Shown here: piece by piece, positions 24,881 through 33,829 of the stretch
Layout: each line of letters begins with the position of its first letter
How positions within the stretch are numbered: the stretch's first letter is position 1
Origin: Lachnospira multipara ATCC 19207
GTDB taxonomy: Bacteria; Bacillota; Clostridia; Lachnospirales; Lachnospiraceae
NCBI RefSeq assembly: GCF_000424105.1
Contig: NZ_AUJG01000010.1
Coordinates: 30,874-94,873 of the forward strand
DNA length: 64,000 nucleotides
Direction: 5' to 3'
The notes under the pieces: model-generated
What the model saw: only the letters and a program-made list of their open reading frames with translations
Databases searched by the model: none
What the model was told of the DNA's origin: nothing
Translations under genes and position numbers: made by a program

Positions 24881-25777
24881 CTAGATATATTTTCTTATAG
24901 CATTCAAATAAGCCTCTCCGTAAATGGAAGATACAAGGCCCTTCTTTCTTAAAGTACCGATGCTCATGTACTCATCTGATATAAGGGGTTTTGAAATAAT
25001 ATTACCGCCGTTTAGCTCTTTACTAATAATACCTGAGCAGACAGTGTAGCCATTAAGGCCTACAGCTAGGTTAAATAGGGTGGCTCTATCACGAACCATA
25101 ATGTTTTTCTTCCTATCTATAGAACTTAATAATTCTTCTGAATAGTAGAAGGAGTTATAGTCCCCTTGTTCATAGGATAGATAAGGGTAGTTCTCTAAAT
25201 CTTTTAGACTTAGCTTATCTTTTTTAGCTAGTGGGTGACTATTGGCAATAAATACGTGAGGCGTTGTCTTAATTAGTTCTTCAAAGATTAAGTCGTTTTT
25301 CTTAAAGAGCTTTGTTAGTACGTCGCTATTCTCCTTTGATAAGTAGATTATGCCGATTTCGCTTTTTAGATTAGCCACATCAGAGATGATCTCGTTTGTC
25401 TGTGTTTCTCTTAAAATGAAGTCGTACTGATTGCTATCATATTCTTTAATTACGTCAACGAAAGCATTTACAGCAAAAGAGTAGTGCTGGCAGGATACGC
25501 AAAATCTTGGCTTTCTATTACTAATGGCGGTGTAGCGCTCAGTAAGTAAGTTGGCCTGTTCTAGAACCTGTCTTGCATAACCTAAAAATTCCTCCCCCTC
25601 TTTTGTTACAGTGATACCTTTATTTTTTCTATTAAATATGGTAATGCCCATTTCCTTTTCAAGCTCAAGTATTGCGTGAGTAAGGCTTGGCTGTGATAGG
25701 AAGAGTTTGTTGGCAGCTTCTGTAATGTTACCAAGTTTGGCAGCAGTAACGATGTATTCTAATTGTTTAAGAGTCAT
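24881..25777 (-). CDS. LysR-family transcriptional regulator
   Basis: A 298-residue regulator. The N-terminal helix-turn-helix begins TLKQLEYIVTAAKLGNITEA and continues AANKLFLSQPSLTHAILELE; the rest is a periplasmic-binding-protein-like effector domain. A longer frame would begin at 25813, but the ATG at 25777 has GGAGGT six bases upstream and gives the canonical LysR start. It is divergent from the MetE-like gene with a 130-bp shared control region, which suggests it controls that gene, in the manner of MetR or other methionine-related LysR proteins. The effector is unknown. Confidence 0.9.
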   Translation of the reverse strand: MTLKQLEYIVTAAKLGNITEAANKLFLSQPSLTHAILELEKEMGITIFNRKNKGITVTKEGEEFLGYARQVLEQANLLTERYTAISNRKPRFCVSCQHYSFAVNAFVDVIKEYDSNQYDFILRETQTNEIISDVANLKSEIGIIYLSKENSDVLTKLFKKNDLIFEELIKTTPHVFIANSHPLAKKDKLSLKDLENYPYLSYEQGDYNSFYYSEELLSSIDRKKNIMVRDRATLFNLAVGLNGYTVCSGIISKELNGGNIISKPLISDEYMSIGTLRKKGLVSSIYGEAYLNAIRKYI

Positions 25778-25907
25778 GATGCACCTCCGGTTTAAACTAA
25801 AAATAATTTCCATAGAAAAAATTTATCACAAAGCAAGATTTATTGTATTTCATTTATAAGAAATTATCAATTAAAATGTATACACTTAAACAAATTTGGA
25901 GGTAATT

Positions 25908-27020
25908 ATGGCAGATAAAAGATTAAAATTTGATTACGTAGGAAGTTTTTTAAGACCAGAGAAGTTAAAGGAGGCAAGAGCTGCCTTTGAGGAAGGAAAG
26001 ATTAATCAAGTAGAATTAAAAGAAGTAGAAGATGAGTGTATAAAGGAACTTATAGATAAGCAGAAGGAATTAGGCTATGGAGTTATTACAGATGGTGAGT
26101 TTAGAAGAGCTACTTGGCATCTTGACTTTATGTGGGGCTTTGAGGGAGTAGGCCATAAAAAGACAGCTACAGGCCTTCCTTTCCATGATGAGGCAGCAAT
26201 GATTGATGATACTTATTTAACTGGAAAGTTTAGAGCACCTAAGGAGCATCCTTTTGTGGAGCATTTCAAGTTTGTACAAAACTTTGAGGATGAGAATACA
26301 TTTGCAAAACAAACAATTCCTGCCCCAGCCCAGGTTTTTGCTCAGTTTTGGATGCCAGTGCTTAGAGAACCTAGTCTTCAGTTTTATAAGGATGAAAATG
26401 AATTGGCGAAGGATTTAACTTCTGCCTACACTGAAGTTTGCAAGCAGTTATACGATGCAGGTTGTAGACATTTACAGCTAGATGACTGTACTTGGGGGAT
26501 GCTTGCAGATGACAAGGGACACCTAGCTTATGGCGTTTCAAAGGAAGATTCAGTTAAGGTTCAGGAATTCCATAAAGACCTTAATAATGCAGTAATTGAC
26601 GCACTTCCTAAGGATATGGATATTACTACTCATATTTGTAGAGGTAACTTTCATTCTACTTATGCTAATTCCGGTCCTTACGACTCAGTGGCTAAGGTTT
26701 TATTTGCCGGTGAAAATGTGAATAGCTATTATCTTGAATTTGATGACGCAAGAAGTGGCGGCTTTGAACCTTTAAAGTATGTAAGTGAGGATAAAAATGT
26801 TGTGCTAGGTTTAGTTACTACAAAGAGAGCAAGCCTAGAAAGAAAGGAAGCTTTAATTGAAAGAATTAAGGCGGCTACAAAGTACATTCCACTTGAGAGA
26901 TTATCAATTAGTCCACAGTGCGGCTTTGCCTCTTGTGAAATCGGAAATAAGCTAGATTTTGAAGATCAATGGAAGAAACTTAAGCTTGTAAAGGAAGTTG
27001 CAGAAGAGGTTTTTGCATAA
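25908..27020 (+). CDS. MetE C-terminal-like (cobalamin-independent) methyltransferase, YxjG/YxjH type
   Basis: A 370-residue protein matching only the catalytic half of cobalamin-independent methionine synthase. The probable zinc ligands are visible: His and Cys in THICRGNFHS, Glu in YYLEFDDARSG, and Cys in SPQCGFASCEIG. It opens with DYVGSFLRPEKLKEA, typical of the stand-alone YxjG/YxjH family, whose methyl donor is not the usual folate triglutamate in all members. Start at 25908 (ATG after TTGGAGG); the longer frame begins at a TTG inside that site. Divergent from the LysR gene. Likely role: methyl transfer to homocysteine. Confidence 0.88.
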   Translation: MADKRLKFDYVGSFLRPEKLKEARAAFEEGKINQVELKEVEDECIKELIDKQKELGYGVITDGEFRRATWHLDFMWGFEGVGHKKTATGLPFHDEAAMIDDTYLTGKFRAPKEHPFVEHFKFVQNFEDENTFAKQTIPAPAQVFAQFWMPVLREPSLQFYKDENELAKDLTSAYTEVCKQLYDAGCRHLQLDDCTWGMLADDKGHLAYGVSKEDSVKVQEFHKDLNNAVIDALPKDMDITTHICRGNFHSTYANSGPYDSVAKVLFAGENVNSYYLEFDDARSGGFEPLKYVSEDKNVVLGLVTTKRASLERKEALIERIKAATKYIPLERLSISPQCGFASCEIGNKLDFEDQWKKLKLVKEVAEEVFA

Positions 27021-27114
27021 GAAGTTTTACCAAAGATAAATATAATTTCCTATACTAATGCATATATACTATATTTAAAGAAGTTAAGTTTCTTTACTAT
27101 TAGTCTTACATGTG

Positions 27115-27143
27115 CTATTATCTAAATAATTAGATAATAGGAG
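27115..27143 (+). promoter_or_regulatory. Hairpin overlapping the ktrB ribosome-binding site
   Basis: CTATTATCTAA/TTAGATAATAG (27115-27140, loop ATAA) ends inside AGGAG (27139-27143), the ribosome-binding site of ktrB. Another small hairpin, AAAGAA/TTCTTT, precedes it (27077-27096). The c-di-AMP (ydaO) riboswitch seen before many potassium-uptake genes was not recognised. Confidence 0.5.
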
Positions 27144-27152
27144 TTTTTTCAA

Positions 27153-28541
27153 ATGAAAAGCGTATACGAGAATTCGGAAATATCAAAACACATGACTTCT
27201 ACCCAAATAATTCTATTGGGTTTTATAGTAGCAATTATAGTAGGTGCCGGTTTACTTATGTTGCCGGCAGCTACTGTTAAGGGAGAGACTACAACATTTT
27301 CAACAGCTCTCTTTACTTCTACAACATCAATATGTGTTACGGGACTTGTAGTTGTAGATACATTTTCCCATTGGACACTCTTTGGTCAGATTATAATACT
27401 TGTATTAATCCAGATTGGTGGATTTGGTGTTATCACAATTTATTCTATGCTTATGATGGCTTTAAGAAAGAAGTTTAGCCTTAGAACTAGAATTCTTATT
27501 CAGGATTACTATAATTTAGACTCTATTAAAGGACTTATTAAGTTCTTAAAGAAAGTAGTTAAGGGCAGCTTATTGGTTGAAGCTATTGGAGCTCTTCTTT
27601 ATATGATTCGCTTCATACCAGAATTTGGTCTATTTAAGGGTATTTGGGCTTCTATCTTTAATGCTGTATCTGCTTTTTGTAATGCGGGTATGGATGTTTT
27701 AGGCTCTAACTCTTTAATGAATTATTATAATGATTACCTTATTAATATTGTAACAATTACCCTTATTATTCTAGGTGGTATTGGATATGTGGTATGGTTT
27801 GATGTTATTTATGTAACTAAGAAGGCCTTTAGTAGGAAGATTTCCTTTAGGAATATATGGAGAAGATTAAATGAACATACTAAGGTAGTTGTTTTATTAA
27901 CTCTAGGGCTTATTGTTTTTGGCACAGTAACTACCCTTGTTTTTGAATGGGATAATCCAGCTACTATTGGAAATATGTCTCTTCCTAATAAGATAATGGC
28001 GTCAATCTTCCAGTCAGTTACTTATAGAACTGCAGGTTTTGCAACTATTGCACAGGATGGACTTAAATCTACTTCTTGTATAGTGGGATGCATTCTTATG
28101 TTTATTGGAGGTTCTCCAGTAGGTACAGCCGGTGGTGTGAAAACTATGACAGTTTTTGTTATTGCCCTTAATGCTTTTGCCTTTATTAGAAATCGTAATG
28201 AAAATGTTATCTATGGAAAGAGAGTATCTTATAACCTTATTAATAAAGCGACTGCTATTATTACTTTTAGCATAACTTTTACCATGATGCTTACAATTCT
28301 TTTGATACATTTTGAAAATATATCTGCACTAGATGCGGCTTATGAAGTCTTTAGTGCAACAGGTACAGTAGGCTTATCTAGATCTATTACATCAAATCTT
28401 GATTTAATAGGTAGAGCTATTATTATAGTTGGAATGTATGCAGGTAGAATTGGTACTCTTTCAATGGCACTATTCTTTGCAACTTCACATTCAGATCAAA
28501 ATGATATTAAGTATTCAAAGGGTAAGTTTATTGTGGGATAA
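27153..28541 (+). CDS. ktrB: Potassium uptake channel subunit KtrB/TrkH
   Basis: A 462-residue membrane protein of the SKT superfamily with four pseudo-repeats of a helix-pore-helix unit. Filter-like sequences are seen at TTSICVTGLVVVDT, VSAFCNAGMDV, TYRTAGFATI and FSATGTVGLSRS, each with the conserved filter Gly. It conducts K+ together with the cytosolic ring protein KtrA, whose gene follows after 15 nt. Length and pairing with a 215-residue single-RCK protein favour Ktr over Trk. Confidence 0.92.
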   Translation: MKSVYENSEISKHMTSTQIILLGFIVAIIVGAGLLMLPAATVKGETTTFSTALFTSTTSICVTGLVVVDTFSHWTLFGQIIILVLIQIGGFGVITIYSMLMMALRKKFSLRTRILIQDYYNLDSIKGLIKFLKKVVKGSLLVEAIGALLYMIRFIPEFGLFKGIWASIFNAVSAFCNAGMDVLGSNSLMNYYNDYLINIVTITLIILGGIGYVVWFDVIYVTKKAFSRKISFRNIWRRLNEHTKVVVLLTLGLIVFGTVTTLVFEWDNPATIGNMSLPNKIMASIFQSVTYRTAGFATIAQDGLKSTSCIVGCILMFIGGSPVGTAGGVKTMTVFVIALNAFAFIRNRNENVIYGKRVSYNLINKATAIITFSITFTMMLTILLIHFENISALDAAYEVFSATGTVGLSRSITSNLDLIGRAIIIVGMYAGRIGTLSMALFFATSHSDQNDIKYSKGKFIVG

Positions 28542-28556
28542 GGAAAGGAGTTTATA

Positions 28557-29204
28557 ATGAGATATAATTCATATGCAGTTTTTGGTTTAGGAAAATTTGG
28601 ACAGGCCGTAGCTGATAAATTAATAGAAAGTGATGCAGATGTTATGGTAGTTGATAATGATGAGGAAATAATTGAGGATTATTCTTCAAGGGTTTCTGTG
28701 GCAGCAGCAACAGACCTTACAGATGCTGATAATATTAAGGCGCTTGGTATTTCTAATGTTGATTGCGCTATTGTATGTATGGGTATGAATCTTGAGGCTA
28801 GTATTATGTGTGTAATGGTAGCTAAGGAAAGTGGCGTTAAGCACGTGGTAGCTAAGGCTGGTTCTGCGAGAATGGGTTCAGTACTTGAAAAGATTGGTGC
28901 TGACGAAATTGTATATCCAGAAGAGGAAAGTGGATTTAGAACAGCAAGACGTCTCGTGTCTAGTGGATTCTTGGAATTTTACGAGCTTGATGATGATATT
29001 TGCATCGTTGAACTTCAGCCAAGAAAGGAATGGATTGGTAAGAGCTTAAAGCAGTTAGATCTTCGTAAAAAATATGGTGTAAACGTTATTTCTCTTAATC
29101 AGGGTAAGATAAAGGGTAGCGTAGATCCTGATGAAATTATCACAGAAACTACAACTCTTCTTGTTATGATGAATAAAAAAACGCTATCAAAATTTCAGAA
29201 CTAG
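28557..29204 (+). CDS. ktrA: Potassium uptake regulatory subunit KtrA
   Basis: A 215-residue cytosolic RCK protein. RCK_N Rossmann motif FGLGKFGQAVADKL near residues 8-21, with VMVVDNDEE binding the nucleotide ribose; RCK_C ligand domain at about 135-215 (ELDDDICIVELQPRKEWIGKSL). KtrA rings gate KtrB in response to ATP/ADP and, via RCK_C, in many Firmicutes c-di-AMP; the latter is family knowledge and not visible here. Encoded with ktrB; AAGGAG before the start. Confidence 0.93.
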   Translation: MRYNSYAVFGLGKFGQAVADKLIESDADVMVVDNDEEIIEDYSSRVSVAAATDLTDADNIKALGISNVDCAIVCMGMNLEASIMCVMVAKESGVKHVVAKAGSARMGSVLEKIGADEIVYPEEESGFRTARRLVSSGFLEFYELDDDICIVELQPRKEWIGKSLKQLDLRKKYGVNVISLNQGKIKGSVDPDEIITETTTLLVMMNKKTLSKFQN

Positions 29205-29272
29205 TCTGTTTGATAATTTATTAGCATAGGACTATAATGGTTTGAGATTTAATTTATTAAGGAGAAGGAGTT

Positions 29273-30442
29273 ATGGAATCTACATTAAGACGTACATGGG
29301 CTAACATAAATTTAGATGCTATTGCCTACAACTACAAAACTATAAAAGAACATATTGGAGAAGAAGTTAAGTTTCTAGGAGTTGTAAAGGCGGATGCCTA
29401 TGGTCATGGCAGTATAAGAGTTGGAAAACTTTTACAGGAACTAGGTGCTAATTATTTAGCAGTTAGTAGTATAGATGAAGCTTTAGAATTAAGAGTTAAT
29501 GATGTAACTATGCCTATTTTAATTCTTGGTCATACACCTAAGGAACAGGTGGAAAGACTTATTAAGTATAATATTACTCAGGCAGTTACATGTAAGGCTA
29601 AAGCTGTTGAATATAGTGCAGAGGCAGTCAAGTGTGGTGGTAATTTAAAGGTTCACATTAAGGTGGATACAGGTATGTCTAGACTTGGTTATCTTTGCGA
29701 TAATGAAAGCTTTGGTACAGGTGTAGAAGGTATAGTAGAAGCCTGCAATATGCCAGGCCTTGATGTGGAAGGTATCTTTACACATTTTGCAGTAGCTGAT
29801 GAATTTGGCGAGAAGAATGATGAATATACTAAGCATCAATTTAAGCTTTTTACTGATGTTATTAATGCAGTAGAGGAGAAACTTGGTAGAAAATTTGCTA
29901 TAAGACACTGCGCTAACACAGGAGCAACGGTAAGATTTAAGGAAACTTATCTTGATATGGTAAGACCAGGTCTACTTCTATATGGTTATGGCGAATTTGC
30001 TAAAGAATGGGGGCTTAAGCCAGCTATGACACTTAAGACTACAATTAGCACAATTAAGATTTATCCTGCAGGAACAGCTATTAGTTATGGCGGAATCTAT
30101 GTAACAGATAAGCAGACAAGAATAGGCGTAGTTCCTTATGGTTATGCTGATGGTTTCTTTAGAAGCCTTTCTAATAAGTGTAGTCTTATGACTAAGCAGG
30201 GTCTTGCACCACAGCGTGGTAAGATTTGCATGGATATGTGTATGATTGATATTACTGACAAGCCTTTAGTAGATGTAGGTTCAGAGGTTGAGATTTTTGG
30301 TGAAAATAATTCTCTTGATGAACTTGCAGCACTTGCCGGAACAATTCCTTACGAATTAACTTGTGCAGTAAGTAAAAGAGTTCCAAGACAGTACATTAGA
30401 AATGGTGAGGTAGTAGAAAAAGAATTACTTCTTAGAATGTAA
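29273..30442 (+). CDS. alr: Alanine racemase
   Basis: A 389-residue PLP enzyme converting L- to D-alanine for peptidoglycan. PLP Lys39 lies in GVVKADAYGHG; the other catalytic base, Tyr, lies in ISYGGIYVT. KVDTGMSRLG and RPGLLLYGYG are also characteristic. Two-domain layout: TIM barrel to about residue 245, then beta domain. Start with AAGGAGAAGGAG. Probably its own transcript, 68 nt after ktrA; a link to the Ktr genes is not implied. Confidence 0.96.
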   Translation: MESTLRRTWANINLDAIAYNYKTIKEHIGEEVKFLGVVKADAYGHGSIRVGKLLQELGANYLAVSSIDEALELRVNDVTMPILILGHTPKEQVERLIKYNITQAVTCKAKAVEYSAEAVKCGGNLKVHIKVDTGMSRLGYLCDNESFGTGVEGIVEACNMPGLDVEGIFTHFAVADEFGEKNDEYTKHQFKLFTDVINAVEEKLGRKFAIRHCANTGATVRFKETYLDMVRPGLLLYGYGEFAKEWGLKPAMTLKTTISTIKIYPAGTAISYGGIYVTDKQTRIGVVPYGYADGFFRSLSNKCSLMTKQGLAPQRGKICMDMCMIDITDKPLVDVGSEVEIFGENNSLDELAALAGTIPYELTCAVSKRVPRQYIRNGEVVEKELLLRM

Positions 30443-30558
30443 TTTTAAGACATACTCATTTTTAAATGTAAAAAAAGGACATTTCGATAAAATTTTTTCA
30501 AAAAACAAGATTGGACTAAATAAAGAGATATACTGATGTATATTGTTCTTTAAATTTA

Positions 30559-30636
30559 TTGACAGTTAAATACAATTAGACTAAACTAACTTTAGTAAGG
30601 TAAGTATATCTTGCTTTATTAAAGTTAGTTTTTTTA
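30559..30636 (+). promoter_or_regulatory. Promoter followed by terminator hairpin upstream of the MacB-like operon
   Basis: TTGACA (30559-30564) with weak TAAACT 17 nt later. Immediately downstream is a long hairpin, AACTAACTTTA (30584-30594) with TAAAGTTAGTT (30620-30630) plus an inner helix, running into seven Ts. A small inverted repeat ACTAAA/TTTAGT lies at its 5' foot. This is either an attenuator for the ABC operon or the alr terminator. Confidence 0.5.
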
Positions 30637-30675
30637 CATTTGACTAAAATGAAAAAATTAATAAGGAGTGACTTT

Positions 30676-31386
30676 ATGGGAGAAGAACATTTTTTAGAGA
30701 TTAATAATCTTTTTAAATCTTATGGGGAAGGAGACTCAAAGCAAGAGGTACTAAAGGGTCTTTCCTTTAAGGTAAGAAAGGGAGAATTTTGCGTTTTACT
30801 TGGACCTTCAGGTTCAGGAAAATCTACACTTCTAAACATTATTGGAGGTATCGATACAGCTGATTCAGGCTACATTTCAATTAACAGCGACAAACTAGAG
30901 GACATGAATGAGAAGTCACTTACTTTATATAGACGTAAGCATTTAGGCTATGTTTTCCAGCTTTACAACTTAATTCCTAACTTGAATGTTAAGGAAAATA
31001 TTGAGGTAGGTGCTTACCTTTCAGATAAGCCTCTTGATATTGATGATTTAATTAAGACTTTAGGACTTTGGGAGCATAGATATAAGCTACCAAATCAGCT
31101 ATCTGGTGGACAACAGCAAAGAACTTCTATTGGTAGAGCTATTGTGAAAAATCCAGACATTTTACTTTGCGATGAACCAACTGGAGCTCTTGATTTTAAC
31201 ACATCTAAGGAAATTTTAAAGCTTATTGAAGATGTGAATAAAAAGTATGGCAACACCATTGTTATGGTTACTCACAATGCAGCGATTTCAGCTATGGCAG
31301 ATCACACAATTAAGCTACTTGATGGCAATATTAGAGAAAATATTACTAACAAGGAAAAAATCTCAGCTGACAAGCTTGAGTGGTAG
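30676..31386 (+). CDS. MacB/LolD-type ABC transporter ATPase
   Basis: A 236-residue ATPase with Walker A GPSGSGKST, signature LSGGQQQRTS, Walker B ILLCDEPTGALD and switch MVTHN, plus the VFQLYNLIPNLNVKENIE Q-loop typical of the MacB/LolD/FtsE group. A longer frame begins at 30640, but the ATG at 30676 has AAGGAG at correct distance. Gene order with a large FtsX-type permease 12 nt downstream indicates a mechanotransducing ABC system, often for peptide-antibiotic resistance or envelope stress. No sensor kinase is adjacent. Confidence 0.93.
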   Translation: MGEEHFLEINNLFKSYGEGDSKQEVLKGLSFKVRKGEFCVLLGPSGSGKSTLLNIIGGIDTADSGYISINSDKLEDMNEKSLTLYRRKHLGYVFQLYNLIPNLNVKENIEVGAYLSDKPLDIDDLIKTLGLWEHRYKLPNQLSGGQQQRTSIGRAIVKNPDILLCDEPTGALDFNTSKEILKLIEDVNKKYGNTIVMVTHNAAISAMADHTIKLLDGNIRENITNKEKISADKLEW

Positions 31387-31398
31387 GGGAGGCAGAAT

Positions 31399-33726
31399 AT
31401 GAAGAGTCCTTTACGTAAAAGATATAAAAGAGAATTAAAGAAGGAATGGCTTAAAAATGTAAGTCTCTTCCTTATTCTAGCTTTAGTTATAGGCTTTGTT
31501 TCTGCTATGTTTGTGGGAAACGAAAGTATGATGAAGGCCTTAAATGATAGTTATGAAAAATACAACACAGAAGATGGTAGATTCCAGTTTGAGTCAGAGC
31601 TAAGTTCTGATTTAAAGGAAAAGTTAGAAAGTTATGACATCAGCCTTTATGAGGAATTCTATAAGGACTGCAGTCAGGATAATGATAATGACGGTGAGAA
31701 AGATGCCACAATCAGAGTCTTTAAAAACAGAGAGGAAGTAGATAAGGCCTGCCTTATGAAGGGTAGTCTTCCAAGCACAGATTCTGAGATTGCTATTGAT
31801 AGAATGCATGCGGATAACAACGACTTAAAAATGGGGGATACAATTTATGTGGATGGCAATGCATTTACAATAACAGGTTTAATCTCCCTACCAGACTATG
31901 TTTGCCTTTATGAGAACAACACAGATTTTATGTTTGATGCATTAAGTTTTAATGTGGCTATCTTAACAGATGCGGGCTATGAAAAGATTGACGATAACGA
32001 GAAATTTTCTTATGCCTATAAATACGATGAGACACCAGAGGGAGATACCAAGGCTAAAGAGAAAGCTGAGGATTTATTAGAAAATGTGGTAGCTGAGGTG
32101 AAGGCTTGCTATTTTGATAGTACTCTTGGCAATGAAAACAACATTGTGGACTTTGTTCCAGCTTACTTAAATAACGGCATTAACTTTGCCCCTGACGATT
32201 TAGAAGGGGACTTAAGCATGAGTTACATTTTACTTATTGTCTTTGTAATTGTAATTGCCTTTATCTTTGCGGTTAGTGCAAGAAATACAATTCATAAAGA
32301 GGCCACAACTATTGGAACTTTAAGGGCTTCAGGCTATACAAGAGGTGAAATTTTAAGACATTATCTTTTTATACCAAGTCTTGTGACTTTTCTTGCAGCG
32401 ATTTTTGGTAATATTCTTGGCTATACTTATTTGAAAAATGTAGCGGTGTCTCTTTATTACAATAGCTATTCCCTTCCAACTTATAAGACAGTTTGGAGCG
32501 TGGATGCCTTTATATATACAACTTTGATTCCAGTTGTGATTATGCTAGTGGTTAATTTCCTTGTAATCGTATCAAAGATTCGCATGGATATTTTAAACTT
32601 CCTTCGTGGAAACTTAAGTAGAAGTAAGAGATCAAAAGCTATTCGACTTCCTAGATGGAAATTTATGAAGAGATTCCGTATAAGAATCATTATACAAAAT
32701 ATAGGTGGATACTTGATTTTAGCTCTCGGTCTTTTCTTTGTAGTGTTCTTGCTTACATTTGCAACTGCTATGCCAGAAACTATCCATCAATATCAAAAGA
32801 CTAGCGTGGAAGAGATGTTTGCCAACTATCAATACATTTTAAAAACTACTATTGATGAAAATGGAAATGAAATTAAGACATCTAATGAAAATGCTGATAA
32901 ATACAGCTATACAAGTCTTGAGACCACAGACGGCGTAAGGGTTTCTGAGCCTATTGGCGTTTATGGGGTTTTAAAAGATAATGATTACATTAAGCTTTCT
33001 AAGGACTTATCTGATAATGAAGTCTATGTATCAAGTTGTTATGCAGATAAATTCCATTTAAAGACTGGAGATAGTATTAGTTTAAAGGAAAAGTATGGAG
33101 ATAAGACTTATGATTTTGAAATTGTAGGAATTTATGACTATCAGGGTGCATTATGTATTTTTATGGACAATGATGACTACAATGAGACTTTTGACTTAGA
33201 AGATGGGGCTTATACAGGTTTCCTTTCTGATGAAGAAATAACTGACATAGATGATAAATATATTGTCAGCGTTATTGATAAAGAAGATATAACAAAAGTT
33301 TCAAGACAGTTAGAGCATTCAATGGGTGGAATGATGGATTTCTTTAGAGTAGCACTTGTTATTGTTTCGGCATTGCTAGTTATAGTTCTAACTAAGATTA
33401 TTACAGAAAGAAATGCCTTGTCTATTTCAATGGTTAAGGTCTTGGGCTTTAAGAATAGTGAAATTGCTAGTCTTTATATTATGGCTACAGGCATTGTAGC
33501 TTTTGTATCTATTGTCATTAGTGTATTTTTATCAAATATACTTATGGCTCAGGTTTGGAGATGGTATCTAAAGACTTTGGACGGATGGCTTGCCTATTAT
33601 TTAAGCTATTTTTCAATGTTTAAGATTGGATTACTTGCTTTTGTTGGCTTTATTGTAGCAGCTTTAGTTTGCTTTAAGCTTATAAAGAAGATTCCAATGA
33701 CAGATGCTCTAAAGAATATGGAGTAA
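31399..33726 (+). CDS. FtsX-family ABC permease
   Basis: A 775-residue membrane protein with two FtsX units: a membrane helix near 20-40, a large extracytoplasmic domain (about 45-270), three helices (about 275-400), a second helix near 440-460, a second outer domain (about 470-640), and three final helices. It pairs with the preceding ATPase. Cytoplasmic stretches such as RNTIHKEATTIGTLRASGYT match the coupling region of this class. The duplicated architecture resembles single-permease exporters for macrolides or peptides in Firmicutes. Substrate unknown. Confidence 0.9.
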   Translation: MKSPLRKRYKRELKKEWLKNVSLFLILALVIGFVSAMFVGNESMMKALNDSYEKYNTEDGRFQFESELSSDLKEKLESYDISLYEEFYKDCSQDNDNDGEKDATIRVFKNREEVDKACLMKGSLPSTDSEIAIDRMHADNNDLKMGDTIYVDGNAFTITGLISLPDYVCLYENNTDFMFDALSFNVAILTDAGYEKIDDNEKFSYAYKYDETPEGDTKAKEKAEDLLENVVAEVKACYFDSTLGNENNIVDFVPAYLNNGINFAPDDLEGDLSMSYILLIVFVIVIAFIFAVSARNTIHKEATTIGTLRASGYTRGEILRHYLFIPSLVTFLAAIFGNILGYTYLKNVAVSLYYNSYSLPTYKTVWSVDAFIYTTLIPVVIMLVVNFLVIVSKIRMDILNFLRGNLSRSKRSKAIRLPRWKFMKRFRIRIIIQNIGGYLILALGLFFVVFLLTFATAMPETIHQYQKTSVEEMFANYQYILKTTIDENGNEIKTSNENADKYSYTSLETTDGVRVSEPIGVYGVLKDNDYIKLSKDLSDNEVYVSSCYADKFHLKTGDSISLKEKYGDKTYDFEIVGIYDYQGALCIFMDNDDYNETFDLEDGAYTGFLSDEEITDIDDKYIVSVIDKEDITKVSRQLEHSMGGMMDFFRVALVIVSALLVIVLTKIITERNALSISMVKVLGFKNSEIASLYIMATGIVAFVSIVISVFLSNILMAQVWRWYLKTLDGWLAYYLSYFSMFKIGLLAFVGFIVAALVCFKLIKKIPMTDALKNME

Positions 33727-33829
33727 GTTCGTTGTTTTTTAAAGTTTTTCTTAAAACTACAGGCTTTTATTGACTTAAAATTTTTATGAGAGGATAATAT
33801 AAGTGTATATATAAAGGAGTTAATTTAAT

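Noticed and set aside
27021..27152. c-di-AMP (ydaO) riboswitch before ktrB
   Set aside because: The leader is too short and the conserved core was not found; only simple hairpins are seen.
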